Shown: positions 34,721 to 45,880, counted from the first letter of the stretch. The stretch: DNA of 64,000 nucleotides from Megaleporinus macrocephalus (GCA_021613375.1 CM038720.1:9115962-9179961); one strand, 5' to 3'. The notes: a model not told the origin generated them from the sequence alone. Made by a program: numbers and translations.

Positions 34721-34735
34721 AATGTGGGTTTGTCA

Positions 34736-34739
<4 letters not shown>

Positions 34740-34774
<35 letters not shown>
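34740..34774. repeat. (GA)n microsatellite
   Basis: About 17 GA units followed by GTGTGTG. No gene nearby. Confidence 0.93.
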
Positions 34775-34776
<2 letters not shown>

Positions 34777-35520
34777 TGTGACTCTGAAACAAATAAGGTC
34801 ATAAAAGGAAACGAACGCAAGAGTTTTGCCTTCTTCTCGTCACTTTCAGGGCCATCAAACGTCTCCCAGATACTCGGATGACACTCGAATGGATCAGATG
34901 AAAAGAAGAAAGAAGCTTTGGAGTCACTAGAGTCTCAAGGACACTCAATAAGAGGCACACGCGCAAGAACTGGAAGCTACCAGCGCTATACCATACATAC
35001 TGCCTCGCACAATACAGCCTCTCCAGCATGGAGTAGCTATCTGACACCCGACTCTAGAGCACGAGGCAGCTCCTTCACAAAGCCACGTCCTTCAGACGCG
35101 CATCATATCTTCCCTTCAGCGTTCGCGGCCAAGGCCGGGCGACGTATAGCAGACGGGGGACACCAGCGAGTGGCTGAACAGGTACTACGCCTCCTTCACC
35201 TGGGTGTGTGGTGGTTTCAAGCTAAGGTACAGTTCGGGATGAACTCCCACACTTCTGCAGATCATATCTCCCACCGCCACCCCCCCCCACCTCCCGATCA
35301 TCCAATTATTAATATTCTAGCTATCAGCCTGAAACAAAAGACCACTTCTTCGCCATTTCTTTTTCTTTTTTTTCCCCTCCTCCTGCAGTCTAATTGGATG
35401 TAATTACTCATCTACAAAACAAATGAGTAGGTCGGCGTTGCCGTGGCGACTGGATCAGCGGGTCCAGCAGTGCGAATCGCTCACCGAGCCTCATTTCTGC
35501 CGATAATTATCGCTCCTCTT

Positions 35521-35525
35521 TCTCC

Positions 35526-35559
<34 letters not shown>

Positions 35560-35715
35560 ATCTCTCTCTCTCGCCCATCGCCCAAAGAAAAGAGGGGGAT
35601 GGACACGGGGGCGGCCATCACCCAACATCAGCCACTGCTATTCAGCTCTCCCCAGCTATTCTCTCCCCATCCCTCTCTCTCTCCCTCTCTCCCTCTCTCT
35701 CTCTCTCTCTCTCCC
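35521..35715. repeat. (CT)n low-complexity cluster
   Basis: CT-rich runs at about 35521-35573 and 35670-35713 separated by complex sequence. Ser/Leu ORFs here are repeat artefacts. Confidence 0.85.
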
Positions 35716-36077
35716 CGCATGCTGCCATCACGAGAGTGGCTCTCTTCAAGTGGATAAATGCTCCTCTCTCATTTCCACTTTGCCAGATGACTGCCTCCGA
35801 GGAGGAATTCCAAACCACTGCCCCGAAAGTACTGCTTTTTCTCTCACTCCAGGCTAAATGAGAGATAGGGAGAAGGAAAAAACACACACACACACACTCA
35901 CACGTACACACACACAGCGGAGAGCACCCTATCATGTACGAGAAAACACACAGGGCATATTCCGCACCACTTTAGCACGTTAGAGCCAATTTGATGGTTG
36001 AGAAGGTGTTTAAAAGTACATCAGCGTTCACTAACACCAGTGTTTTAGTGACAAATATATATATATATATATATATA

Positions 36078-36583
36078 CACTACCACTCAAAAGTTTGGGA
36101 TCACAGTGAAATGTTCTTGTTTTAATGGAGTATCTTCTTCCTTAACACAACAATGGACTGACGGGTCTCTAAAGAAAGTTGTTTCTTTCTGGTCATTGTG
36201 AGTCGGTCAGCAAGCCATCAACTGCTGATCTTCAGATACTAAACTAACCTAGAATGTTGTTCCCTTTTATACTCACTTATTAGTAGAATGTTTTTCAGCT
36301 GTGCATCACAATTGAGCAAGAGTGTCCTAACAACCAATTAGTCCAATAACATCCTTAACTTGGATTGGCGGTCGTACCAGGAGATTTAGATAGAGGACTG
36401 AGAATTACTGATAATAGGACTATATGCTAAATAAGCCTCTATACAAAAATAGACTTTAATACAAACATTTTTATTCTTTAAAAATCATCTGATACACTTA
36501 AATTAATTGTGAAATGGACAATATTTGTTTGTGAATTGCATGAAAATTGTAATTCTAAAGTGATCCTAAACTTTTGAGCCGTA

Positions 36584-36586
<3 letters not shown>
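36078..36586 (-). mobile_element. Tc1-type MITE, copy 4, between (TA)n tracts
   Basis: Ends CACTACCACTCAAAAGTTTG and AAACTTTTGAGCCGTAGTG. (TA)n lies at 36056-36077 on the left and 36587-36628 on the right. About 509 bp, same orientation as copy 2. Each end shows one substitution against the consensus. Confidence 0.93.
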
Positions 36587-36633
<47 letters not shown>

Positions 36634-36689
36634 CTTCAAGTGCACATCCAGGGCGGATATCAATAATCCTGTCATATGCCCCCCCGGAT

Positions 36690-37180
36690 GGGCTTTGCAT
36701 TTCCGAGCGGCTATAATTAGCTCCTTCTTTTTCCACCTATGAAGGGCCCGCGCAGGCCCCGAAGTTAGCTTTCACTTTCCATTTAAAATAGGCCCTTTTC
36801 TGACTGAACGGGTGACTAATTAACACCACTAGACCACTCTTTCGGAGAGCGCCGACATTTCATAAATAATACATATTTAATGTCTTGTCATTTTGTGCTC
36901 AGAGAGGCTTGGCTAATGAAATTTAACAGATGATTTATTCCCGCGCTGTTCGCTAGCCTCCGCTCAGGTCTCCCTTTCGCATGCCGCCCCAAATAGCTTC
37001 CGAACGCCTGGAATGCCGCGACTTAGGGCATCGTTTTTTTGTTTTTTGATGATGAACAAAAGGGAGAGTGGGAAGCGTTTTCCGTGAGACCTCACGTCTC
37101 GCCCGCGTGTGTAATGAAAATGGGGAGATGAAAGCCGTCCTCAGCTGAGCCTCACTAGAATGCGTATCCCCCTTTGAAGC
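36690..37180. other. Complex block, candidate conserved non-coding region
   Basis: Repeat-free sequence with several TAAT cores and AT/GC-mixed motifs: GGCTATAATTAGCTCC (36709-36724), GGGTGACTAATTAACACC (36810-36827), CATAAATAATACATATTTAATG (36860-36881). No ORF of interest. Function inferred only. Confidence 0.4.
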
Positions 37181-37608
37181 TCAGGATGGTCCCTCCCAGA
37201 GGTCCTCTTTGAGCATCTGCCCACCACAGCTGTGCAGAGGAGTCCATCCTGGAACAGGCGATGGAAGGGAGCAGCGGCCTCTCTAACCTTTATGTGTAAC
37301 ATTTATCTTCCTGCGACGGGGGCCAGTGGGACCCGCGTCACGTGGAGCACTCTTGAACAGCAAAGCCGCGGTTGGTCCTCTTCCACCGGCGCATGCTGGC
37401 GAGGGCTGGAACGGCGGCTGAGATGACTCGTGTGTGTGTGTGTATGTGTGGGAGGAGATAGACAGATGCTTGTGGAAGTTAGTTTAAAGGAATAGCTGGA
37501 CCATATCAAACGTCCAGCATTCTCCACTTGCCCTTTGCGCTGGGAAGCTTGCTATCCACGTAAGCTGCAAACCACTTTGAGTTAAATCATCTCCAATAGA
37601 CCTGCATA

Positions 37609-37855
37609 TGGTCGCTGCCCAATGAAAAACAAGGATCTCCAAAATTGCAACTTTACAGGAGAGACCAAAAACATACCTTATTTTCAATGCAAGTCAATGG
37701 AACCAGAATGTTGTCCGAGCTATTTTGGAGCACTTCTATTGGTCCATTCATCATGAAACTTTTACACAATGTAAACGACCACTGTTGTGTTCAAATGATG
37801 TAGAAAACTCAAAATCAAGAAAAATTGAGAGATGTTTTTCATTGGACCACGACGA
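37609..37855 (-). mobile_element. 248-bp TA-flanked MITE, complete copy
   Basis: Left end TGGTCGCTGCCCAATGAAAA, right end TTTTTCATTGGACCACGACGA, flanked by TA (37607-37608, 37856-37857). Opposite orientation to the 30439 copy. 247 bp. Confidence 0.92.
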
Positions 37856-38289
37856 TACATTGCTTCCAACACTGTATGACATGCCACTGTCTATAAAAAT
37901 AGACGCTCCTTCGCGAAGCCAGTACTAGGAACTATTGCGAAGCCTAAATTTGGCCTGTGTTTTGTTTGTTTTATAGACAACAGCATGTCATACCAATAGG
38001 ACTTGAACGGAACTGACGATGTTTGAGGTAATGAGAAGATTGGACAAATTAGATTTTTCCCCAAACCACCACATTAATCTTAGTTCGGCAGCCCAGGTCA
38101 GCGTTGCCCTCTGTCGAGTCGGTTTTATCCAGCATGGCAGAACTCGTTGGGACGAAATGGATAATGATCTCCATATAATGGGAAGCACTCAGCCAAATGA
38201 GAGCAACCCCATGTCCAGGCCTCATCAAGCCAGAATTGGGCTCCATACAACATCATGCTCCCCATTTCATCAGGATAATGCGGCCAGTA

Positions 38290-38700
38290 GGGGCCGGCGG
38301 TGAGAGCGCCATTGGAAACGGATGAGGAAGAGGATGAAGAGGGAGCGGGAGTTGAGTGTTTGCACACAGAGATGCAAACGCGATGTGAAATACTGGCCCA
38401 GTTCCCGACTGCAGCCAAACTAAAAGCGAGGCTGACCTCTCCTGCGAAGAGGCTAAGCGTGTTGTTGTTTGGAGGGAGACAGTATAATTACACCAGAACG
38501 TTTGTCTCCGGCCTCATTAGCAAAAACAGAGTTCCCGCCACCCGTACGCCTGGTAATGTGCTTTCAGCGAGAGCTGTGCGAAAGCGCCTGGGCTCGCAGT
38601 TTGGTAGGACACTGGGGTTAAATGCAGCGGTGATTGGCCATTGAGAGAGCTCCGCCAAAGAACTGCTTATTCGAGAGAAAGCTGGGGGCAATGTTAACCT
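38290..38700. other. Complex GC-richer block, candidate conserved non-coding region
   Basis: Non-repetitive, with CCGGCCTCATTAGC (38508-38521), GCGGTGATTGGCCATTGAG (38627-38645) and other motif-like stretches. Three overlapping ORFs on the two strands without domains. Listed on texture alone. Confidence 0.3.
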
Positions 38701-38895
38701 TCAGCACAATGCACTTATTGAGCAGCGAGGGACAGCTGGCTCGCCTCGACTGCACACTCTTCTGCTGACGAGAGGCATCGTCGAGTGCCATTCTGTTAGC
38801 ATCTTCCCCACAACGAGCGAGTCGCGAGGGAGAGATAGAGAGGCGGAGGGGAAGGCAAACGAGCGATGCAAACGCGCCCTGGTGAAAAGGTAAGC

Positions 38896-39060
38896 AAAAA
38901 AAAAAAAGAAGAAGAAGAAATTATGTTGGGGTAACACAAAAGCCATCTTCAGCTTTAATGAGCCAGGAGGGGGCGGAAGAGGGAATCGATCTGGAGGAAA
39001 GACCTTGAGGGGCACCGAGGGGTTCTAAGAGACAGGGGGGGAAAAAAAAAAAATATCCAG
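38896..39060. other. Purine-rich low-complexity DNA with A and G runs
   Basis: A12 (38896-38907) followed by GAA repeats, and a G/A run near 39038-39053. No gene. Confidence 0.6.
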
Positions 39061-39313
39061 CCGATCTCCACAGAGGCACCTGCATTCCTCCGGCGGACAA
39101 CCCGCCTCACTGAGAGCGAGAGCGAGAGTGGGAAAAAAAAGAGGTAGTGAGCCAGAGGACATTTCTCAGTGGAGAGAGAGAGAGAGGCAGCAGGAGGGGC
39201 GAACTACCGTGGGGTGTGCCGGCACGGCAATCGGACACACGCAGACGCTGTCGGCCCAGGCTGCGAGCGTGAGAGACAGGCCTCCAGAGGGCAGCCCGTC
39301 TCCTGTGGTGTAG

Positions 39314-39341
39314 CCCCCCCCCCCCCCCCCCCCCCCCCCCC
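39314..39341. repeat. C28 homopolymer
   Basis: Uninterrupted run of about 28 C. On the msi2 sense strand this is G28. Probably unstable and prone to assembly error. Confidence 0.93.
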
Positions 39342-39387
39342 GTGGGGAACACTCACTCTAGCCTTCCTGAGAGGTTCCAGACAGACA

Positions 39388-40420
39388 GGCGGAGAGACAT
39401 TTTTGGAACTGGACTACAAAATCCAGCAGCTCCCTCGGATCCATATGCGGCAGCACAAACTAGAGCAAGTCTTGCAGTACTTAGTACTTTTCACACTGAC
39501 TACTGAATGATTCATATAAGTTATGGACGTGTGGACAGGCTACAGAGGGGGACAAATACAAAAAAGGAATACAAAGAAGACAGGCAGAGGGGCAAACAGG
39601 GATAAGCAGAGACAGAGGGACAGAGTGAAACATCAAACATGAACAAGGAGAAGGCTTGAGCAAGGGACCATTGGGAGACTTGCAATAGGATAAGCATTGG
39701 GACAGAGCAAAAGACAGACGGGGACAAACAATGACAGGCGGAGAGACTGTACTGGACTATAAAATCCAGAAGTGGCCTCGTATCCATATGCGGCAGCAGA
39801 AACCAGAGCAAGTCTTGCAGTACTTAGTACTTTTTATAGTGACTACTGAATGATTAATAGAAGTTATGGACGTGCGGACAGGCTGCAGAGAGGGACAAAT
39901 GAAAAGAAATACAAAGAAGACAGGCAGAGGGGCAAACAGGGATAAGCAGAGACAGAGAGAAACGACAAACAGGAACGAGGAGAAGGTTTGAGGAAGGGAC
40001 CATTGGACTGGGACTTGCGGAAGGACTCGGAAAAGGACAGACGGGGACAAACAATGACAGGCGGAGAGACATTTAGGTACTGGACTACAAAATCCAGCAG
40101 CTCCCTCAGATCCATATGCGGCAGCTACTTTTTCATAGTGACTACTGAATGATTAATGGACGTTATGGACGTGTGGACAGGCTACAGAGAAGGACAAATG
40201 AAAAGAAATACAAAGAAGACAGGCAGAGACAGAGGGACAGAGAGAAACGACAAACAAGAACAGGGAGAAGGACTGAGGAAGGGACCATTGGGGGACTTGC
40301 AGAAGGATTTGGAAAAGGACAAACATTGGGACAGGGAAAAAGACAGATGGGGACAAACAGTGACAGGCAGAGAGACAAACAGAGGGACGGGTAGACACTC
40401 CGCAAAAAGTGAGTCACACG
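39388..40420. repeat. Tandem array of ~300-350-bp purine-rich units, about three copies
   Basis: The marker GGCGGAGAGAC recurs at 39388, 39737 and 40060, with a degenerate GGCAGAGAGAC at about 40364. Shared blocks are ACTGGACTACAAAATCCAGC, GATCCATATGCGGCAGCA, TACTGAATGATTAAT, GTTATGGACGTGTGGACAGG and ACAAAGAAGACAGGCAGAG. Units shorten from 349 to 323 to about 304 bp. Eight or more minus-strand ORFs (Leu/Ser/Pro/Cys-rich) are the same repeat read in different frames and are not genes. Confidence 0.93.
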
Positions 40421-40659
40421 GTTCAGGATAATGTGGAGGAACAGATGCTCCTGTGAAAATACTGCAGTGGGATTTAAGGAAGAGAGGCAGGGGCCGCTGA
40501 CTAACTGTGACAGGTACTGCACTGAGGACGGGGAGGAGAGAGTCCCCCACCCACGGCAGTCATCACCCGTCACTATCCGGGACACCCAGTCCCGCCCTGC
40601 ACTGATCTGTCCGCTGATATTAGCCAACGGTGCGGCTGAGGAGTGTGAAGGGTTGCAGC

Positions 40660-40986
40660 GGAGCCGCACGCACACACACAAACACACACACACACACGCT
40701 TGTCTTACTATATTAGTGAGGTCATCCATAGGTTTCTATTGCTCTTTGTTGTCCTATAAGTAAACAATACTACACCTACACCTAAACCTAACCCTAAACT
40801 TAACCTTAGTACCCCAAAGACTAATTTTCTGTTTTATTAGATTTTTTTTAACTTGATTTTTTGAGAAAATTACATGTCCTAAAGTGAGGACCAGCAAAAT
40901 GTCCTCACTTTACCAAAAAAAATCTGACTTTACTATACTAGTGAGGACATGTGGACCTCACAACTATACCTATACAAGAACACACA

Positions 40987-41041
<55 letters not shown>

Positions 41042-41330
41042 TTGTCTTACTATATTAGTGAGGTCATCCATAGGTTTCTATTGATCTTTGCTGTCCTATA
41101 ACTAAACAATACTACACCTACACCTAAACCTAACCCTAAACTTAACCTTAGTACCCCAAAGACTAATTTTCTGTTTTATTAGATTTTTTTTAACTTGATT
41201 TTTTGAGAAAATTACATGTCCTAATGTGAGGACCAGCAAAATATACTAGTGAGGACATGTGGACCTCACAACTATACCTATACAAGAACACACACACACA
41301 AACACACACACACACACCCAGCCTTTCACT
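40660..41330. repeat. Tandem pair of ~350-bp repeats separated by (CA)n
   Basis: CTTACTATATTAGTGAGGTC, CATCCATAGGTTTCTATTG, ACACCTACACCTAAACCTAA and CTAGTGAGGACATGTGGACC occur in both copies (from about 40703 and 41047). (CA)n tracts precede each copy (40664-40698, 40979-41038) and follow the second (41286-41318). The second copy lacks about 33 bp near its end. The CCTAAACCTAACCCTAAAC stretch is telomere-like but degenerate. Confidence 0.92.
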
Positions 41331-42293
41331 TGCCCTTGCCACTCTCTGCTGCTAGCACACACTGATTATATCATGCATACATTTCACACGCTAGTGTCAG
41401 CGCTGAATGTCACAACACATTCTGAGCTGAATTATTTTCTTGGCTGTCACGACAACCGCACCTCAGACATTTCAGACGTACCCAACTCTCAAATCAAAGC
41501 CCCGTTTCTAAAAGTTAGATCTTAGATCTGTACCGGGCCACACAATTCTTTAAACCATCTATGGCAATCCAAACACCAGCTTGTCCATCCTGTCCAGGGG
41601 AGTTCTTCACACACTCCTTCAACAGGAGGTCCACAGAACATCTGTATGAAGGGTCCACCTACTTTGTGATGGACCCAAGAGACCCAAGAGCCTCCCAGAT
41701 CTCTAAGCCACCCTGGAATCAACTCACGGTCAATGTCTAAGCAGAACAAGGATGCTGCAAAACAAGGGTAGGTCTATGAGCAGATAGGACAGCCTTGGTC
41801 TGGCCATTCAGAAGGATCAGAGATGATGCTCATATGACCCCTCTGGACGTTTGCTTGCCAGTCAAGGATGCCCGCGACAGGCGGCCGGACTTTTGTGAGA
41901 CGCCAGTGATTTATTTAGTGCTATTGAGGAGGAGCAAGCAGATTCTTATCGAAAGCTGAGGTGATGATCTATGAGGAGCGATGAGGAACAGACTATTCCA
42001 TTCCTTCAGCTCGGTCCTGATAACAGGGTGGCTCTCCGCTGCTGTGTGTGTCTATGTGTTTGTGTGATGATCAGCGGGTGCGGGCTTGTTTGCTGGTGCA
42101 CCTGCGAGTATGCTCGTTTCTTAGGCTCTAACATTGGGGGTTATTGGGGGGGTGAATGTTATTCACTGAGGGTTAACACACAGCAACCTAGTCACTTGAA
42201 ACAGAAACAGTAAAGGCTGCTAGTGGGTTTAGTTCTTTAATTCTTCTAGGAAAACCAGTAAAGCTGCCACTCTCCTGTTGTTTAAGGTGTGCA

Positions 42294-42312
42294 AGTGTGT
42301 GTGTGTGTGTCT
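42294..42312. repeat. Short (GT)n tract
   Basis: GTGTGTGTGTGTGTGTGTCTCAG about 95 nt downstream (transcript sense) of the msi2 donor at 42406. Read as (AC)n in the pre-mRNA. Confidence 0.85.
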
Positions 42313-42406
42313 CAGCTAAGAGTGTGAATGTGTGTATGTTTGTGGGGTGCTGAAGAGGATGGACACAGCGGTAGCCACACAGAACACACGCGGTCAGAGC
42401 GTTTAC

Positions 42407-42529
42407 CTGGCCCCGAGTTCTGTGGGTACGCCACGTAGCCGCCTCTTCCACGGGCCCCCCTACCTGAGCCTCGCGCCGCTGCCACCGCTGCTGCCGCCGC
42501 CACCGGTCCATACGCCGTCGCCGGGAAAC
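42407..42529 (-). CDS. msi2: msi2 Ala-rich exon with two possible 5' splice sites
   Basis: The acceptor is ...GTCTGCCAG (complement of 42530-42538). Two bases complete a Gly codon, then FPATAYGPVAAAAAVAAARG-S follows. Donor 1 (GTAGGG, complement of 42458-42463) ends a 66-nt exon (42464-42529). Donor 2 (GTAAAC, 42401-42406) ends the 123-nt form, adding 19 codons with GRGARGRGGYVAYPQNSGP. Both leave phase 1, so each joins either the 25136 exon or the 17269 exon in frame. Donor 1 with the 17269 exon gives [13 protein letters not shown], matching the recalled mammalian MSI2 ARGSGSNPARPGG. The extra piece has four RG dinucleotides, like an RGG box. The upstream exon that should end in ...YQFP-G is outside the window. 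Confidence 0.93.
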
Positions 42530-42570
42530 CTGGCAGACAAGCACACGGTTACTCAACCCGGTCCTTATAC

Positions 42571-42574
<4 letters not shown>

Positions 42575-42647
<73 letters not shown>
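42575..42647. repeat. (TA)n microsatellite ~45 nt upstream of the msi2 acceptor
   Basis: 73 bp of TA between the msi2 acceptor at 42530 and a 248-bp MITE. The distance places it just outside the likely branch-point zone. Confidence 0.97.
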
Positions 42648-42649
<2 letters not shown>

Positions 42650-42774
42650 TAGACTGGTTCTGTATCTCTAGTTAGTTAAGAATATTAATGACAGAAACCC
42701 GATGAATATGGGTAAGTGTGTATGTGTATTATATTTATTCTTCTTATTCTTGTTATTATTATTATTATTATATA

Positions 42775-43023
42775 TCGTCGCTGTCCAATGAAAAACAAGC
42801 ATCTCCTAAACTGCAACTTTACAGGAGAGACCAAAAACATACTTTTCTTTCAATGTAAGTCAATGGAACCAGAATTTTTTCCAAGCCATTTGTGTGCATT
42901 TCTATTGGTCCATTCATCATGAAATTTTTACACAATGTGAACAACCACTGGCGTCTTCAAATAATGGAGTAAACTTGAAATCCAAAAAAATGAAGATACA
43001 TGTTTTTCATTGGACGCCGACGA
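42775..43023 (-). mobile_element. 248-bp TA-flanked MITE, complete copy
   Basis: Left end TCGTCGCTGTCCAATGAAAA, right end TTTTTCATTGGACGCCGACGA, flanked by TA (42773-42774, 43024-43025). About 249 bp. Confidence 0.93.
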
Positions 43024-43119
43024 TATTCTTCTGGAAATGCTCTTTTTTAGACACATTAACTTTTTAGATTTTAGATTTTACACATCTCCGTTTTTCAGCA
43101 TATATATCTATTCAGTGAA

Positions 43120-44070
43120 TTCAGGTGTTTCATTCGGTCTCATTGCCACAGGTGTATAAAATCAAGCACCTAGCCATGCAGTGTGTCTTTACACACATTA
43201 GTGAAAGAATTGGTCGTTTTGAAGAGCTTCCCCATTTCCAGCTGGGTACTATAATAGGTTGTCCCCACTGCAACAAGTCAGTTTGTAAAATTCCTTCTCT
43301 CCTAGATATTCCACGATCACCACTGAGTGCTATCATTGAAGTGGAAGCATGTAGGAATGTAGAACTACAGAGCACACTCCATAACTGCAGATTTCCAAAC
43401 CTCCTCTGGCATTAACATCAGCACAAAACTGCACCAGGAGCTTTTATGATACGGGTATCTACGGCAAAGCAGCTGCATGTAAGCCTAAATAAAGCACAAT
43501 GGCAAGCGTTGGATAGAGTAGAGTAAAGAGCCACCACTGGACTCTGATGGATGAGTCTGGGTTTGGTGAATGCTAGGAGAACGCCACCTGCCTGACTGCA
43601 CAGTGCTTACTGTAAGGTTTGGAGGAGGAGGGATAATGAACGATATGGGATTGTTTTTCTGCGGTTAGCCTCAGATTCTTAGCTCCAGGGGAAATCTAAA
43701 TGCTTCAGCAGACCCAAGACAATTAGGACTGTATGACTGTAACCCTCCAACTTTGTGGGAACAGTTTGGGATAGAACCTTGTCCTGTTCCAGCATGACTG
43801 GACTGTGTCCCAATGCACAAGGCAAGCACCATACAGGCTGGTTGAGTGAGATGGGTGTGGAAGAACTTGACTGACCTCAACCTCATCAAACACCTTCGGA
43901 ATGAACTAGAATGGAGACTCAGGCCTTGTGCCCAACATCGCAACACCAGTTTCTGATCTGACCAATGCTCTTTTGCATGAACGGGCAACGATTCCCACAG
44001 ACACACTCCAAAGTCTTGTAGAAAGGCTTTCCTGAAGAGTCAAAGCCATTATAGCTGCAAAGGTGAGAGA
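43120..44070 (+). pseudogene. Degenerate Tc1-like transposase gene
   Basis: The sequence follows the plan of a fish Tc1-like transposase on the plus strand. It includes a middle region (GATGAGTCTGGGTTTGGTGA, GGAGAACGCCACCTGCCTGA, GTTTGGAGGAGGAGGGATAA) and a C-terminal region with GAATGAACTAGAATGGAGAC and TTATAGCTGCAAAGG, the usual ...WNELERR... and ...VIAAKG ending. The frame is broken many times, and no continuous ORF exceeds about 100 codons. Terminal inverted repeats are not evident, and a G26 run (44071-44096) abuts the right end. It is a fossil autonomous element, recognised from family memory. Confidence 0.75.
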
Positions 44071-44096
44071 GGGGGGGGGGGGGGGGGGGGGGGGGG
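44071..44096. repeat. G26 homopolymer
   Basis: 26 consecutive G at the right end of the Tc1-like remnant. Likely slippage-prone. Confidence 0.93.
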
Positions 44097-44168
44097 TTGG
44101 GGTGGCTCCATATAAATGCCTATGGATTAAGTATGGGATGCCATGAATATACACATAGACTAAACATA

Positions 44169-44416
44169 TCGTCGCTGTCCAATGCAAAACCAATATCTCC
44201 ATTTTTGTGGATTTTGAGTTTTCTACATCATTTGAAGACGCCAATGGTCGTTTACATTGTGTGAAAATTTCATGATGAATGGGCCAATAAAAAGGCTCCA
44301 AAATAGCTTGGAAAATATTCTGGTTCCATTGACTTCCATTGAAAGTAAAGTATGTTTTTGGTCTCTCCTGTAAAGTTGCAATTTTGGAGTATTTGTTTTT
44401 CATTGGACAGCGACAA
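44169..44416 (+). mobile_element. 248-bp TA-flanked MITE, complete copy
   Basis: Left end TCGTCGCTGTCCAATGCAAA, right end TTTTTCATTGGACAGCGACAA, flanked by TA (44167-44168, 44417-44418). 248 bp, orientation as at 30439. It lies just beyond the Tc1-like pseudogene. Confidence 0.93.
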
Positions 44417-44889
44417 TATACAAAGCAAACACTGAAAGATGTATTTCTTATTACCGTGTTTGCAGCACCATGCCACTAAGGCCAGATTGGAGTTATTTGA
44501 GCTGATCTCAAGTATTTAAGCTGACCACATCTTTTTATTCGTTCGCGACAACATTAATGTGAATTGTGTGAACACGATCCTGAGCCACTAGCAGGGCCCT
44601 ACGAGCAATTATGAGAAAACTTTTTTTTTTTTTTCAAACATAGCATCATATAGCCTTAAGTATATCTACACTGGAACCATCTTTGCTTTAAAACTTTCTA
44701 TTTTCCAGTCCAGTTCTTTCCATGGTCATATTATTTTCATGTAATGCAGAAAAGTGAATAAGGGTCACAAAAATGCCCACATCTATTTATTTCTCATTCT
44801 CAGTTTCACACACACACATGCACACAAGATCAGTGCCAATAAACTGACAGGAGGGGTAAGCACAATCATTTACTCCAACGAAATAATTA

Positions 44890-45400
44890 GGAGAGGCAGA
44901 GACGGTAGCCGAGGTTTCGATCTGTGTAAGTTTTTTCATGCCTCTTTATTGAGTTAGAGGCAGCTTTTAGACTACCATTACTCCCTCCCTCTACCTTTTC
45001 TCTCCCTCGCTCTTTGTCTCACACCGCACCGCACGACTCCTTTTCAGCACCATAATTCCATTCAGCACAAGAGCATGGGGTCCGCGGAGGGGACTGATGG
45101 CCCTTTTTTTTTTCTAAAAAAAACGAATAGTTTCTACGACCACCACCACGCACAGCAAGCATCAGAACATTTCCCCGCAGCAAAAATTACAGGACTGTTC
45201 AACTGAGAGCGGAAAGAGGTTGGCTGGCCGGCAAAAGGCCCAACACATTAACCTACCAAATATTCGCAAGGCGGCCACAGTGGGGACATTCATCCAGCTG
45301 TGACCGGTCCGGCCGAGCAGTACTAAAGTACAGCTTACGGCAACTCGGACGGCTGTTTGGGCAAAGCGCTTCAGAAGAGATGCCATGCACTATGATTTCA
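44890..45400. other. Complex block, candidate conserved non-coding region
   Basis: Complex sequence containing GAAATAATTAGGAGAGGC (44880-44897), TTTTCAGCACCATAATTCC and GGCCCAACACATTAACCTACC. Short minus-strand ORFs (45162-45438) overlap in two frames without domain content. Texture-based call. Confidence 0.3.
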
Positions 45401-45880
45401 TGCAACTGACTACACTCATAGTGACGTAGCGTGATCATTCAGAGATATTACTTGGAAAATCAACTAGGCCAAAGGCAGATGTGATGATATTAATATAAAA
45501 AAAATCATATTAATGTGGAAATTTGTTGTATTTAATTAATATAAATAAAAACATCTGGATTTTTTTGGGAAGTTTTGATCATTTTCTGAGTGAAATAACT
45601 AAGTTTCTATAGTCAGCAAGTACAATTGCTGCTTATTTGAGTTTAAAATATTGAAAAAAATGAAATATTATATAATAAATTATTCGTTAATTCCTTTTTT
45701 ACTTGGAAAATCAAGAAGCTGGTAAGCTGCCTTTATTATTAGTATTATTAGTGTTTATTACTACCAAACAGAAATGTTTAATTTTAAAATATATGTTTTA
45801 TTACAAAACAATGTTATTTTTGGGCTAAGGCAATATAACCATAAGCATTGTGTAATAGCTTTCTATAAGTGATCTTTTAG

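Noticed and set aside
39521..40729. Multiple minus-strand ORFs rich in Leu, Ser, Pro and Cys
   Set aside because: They fall on the tandem purine-rich units and repeat with them in different frames.
40770..40800. Interstitial telomere sequence
   Set aside because: CCTAA-like text is short, irregular and part of a ~350-bp repeat, not a TTAGGG array.
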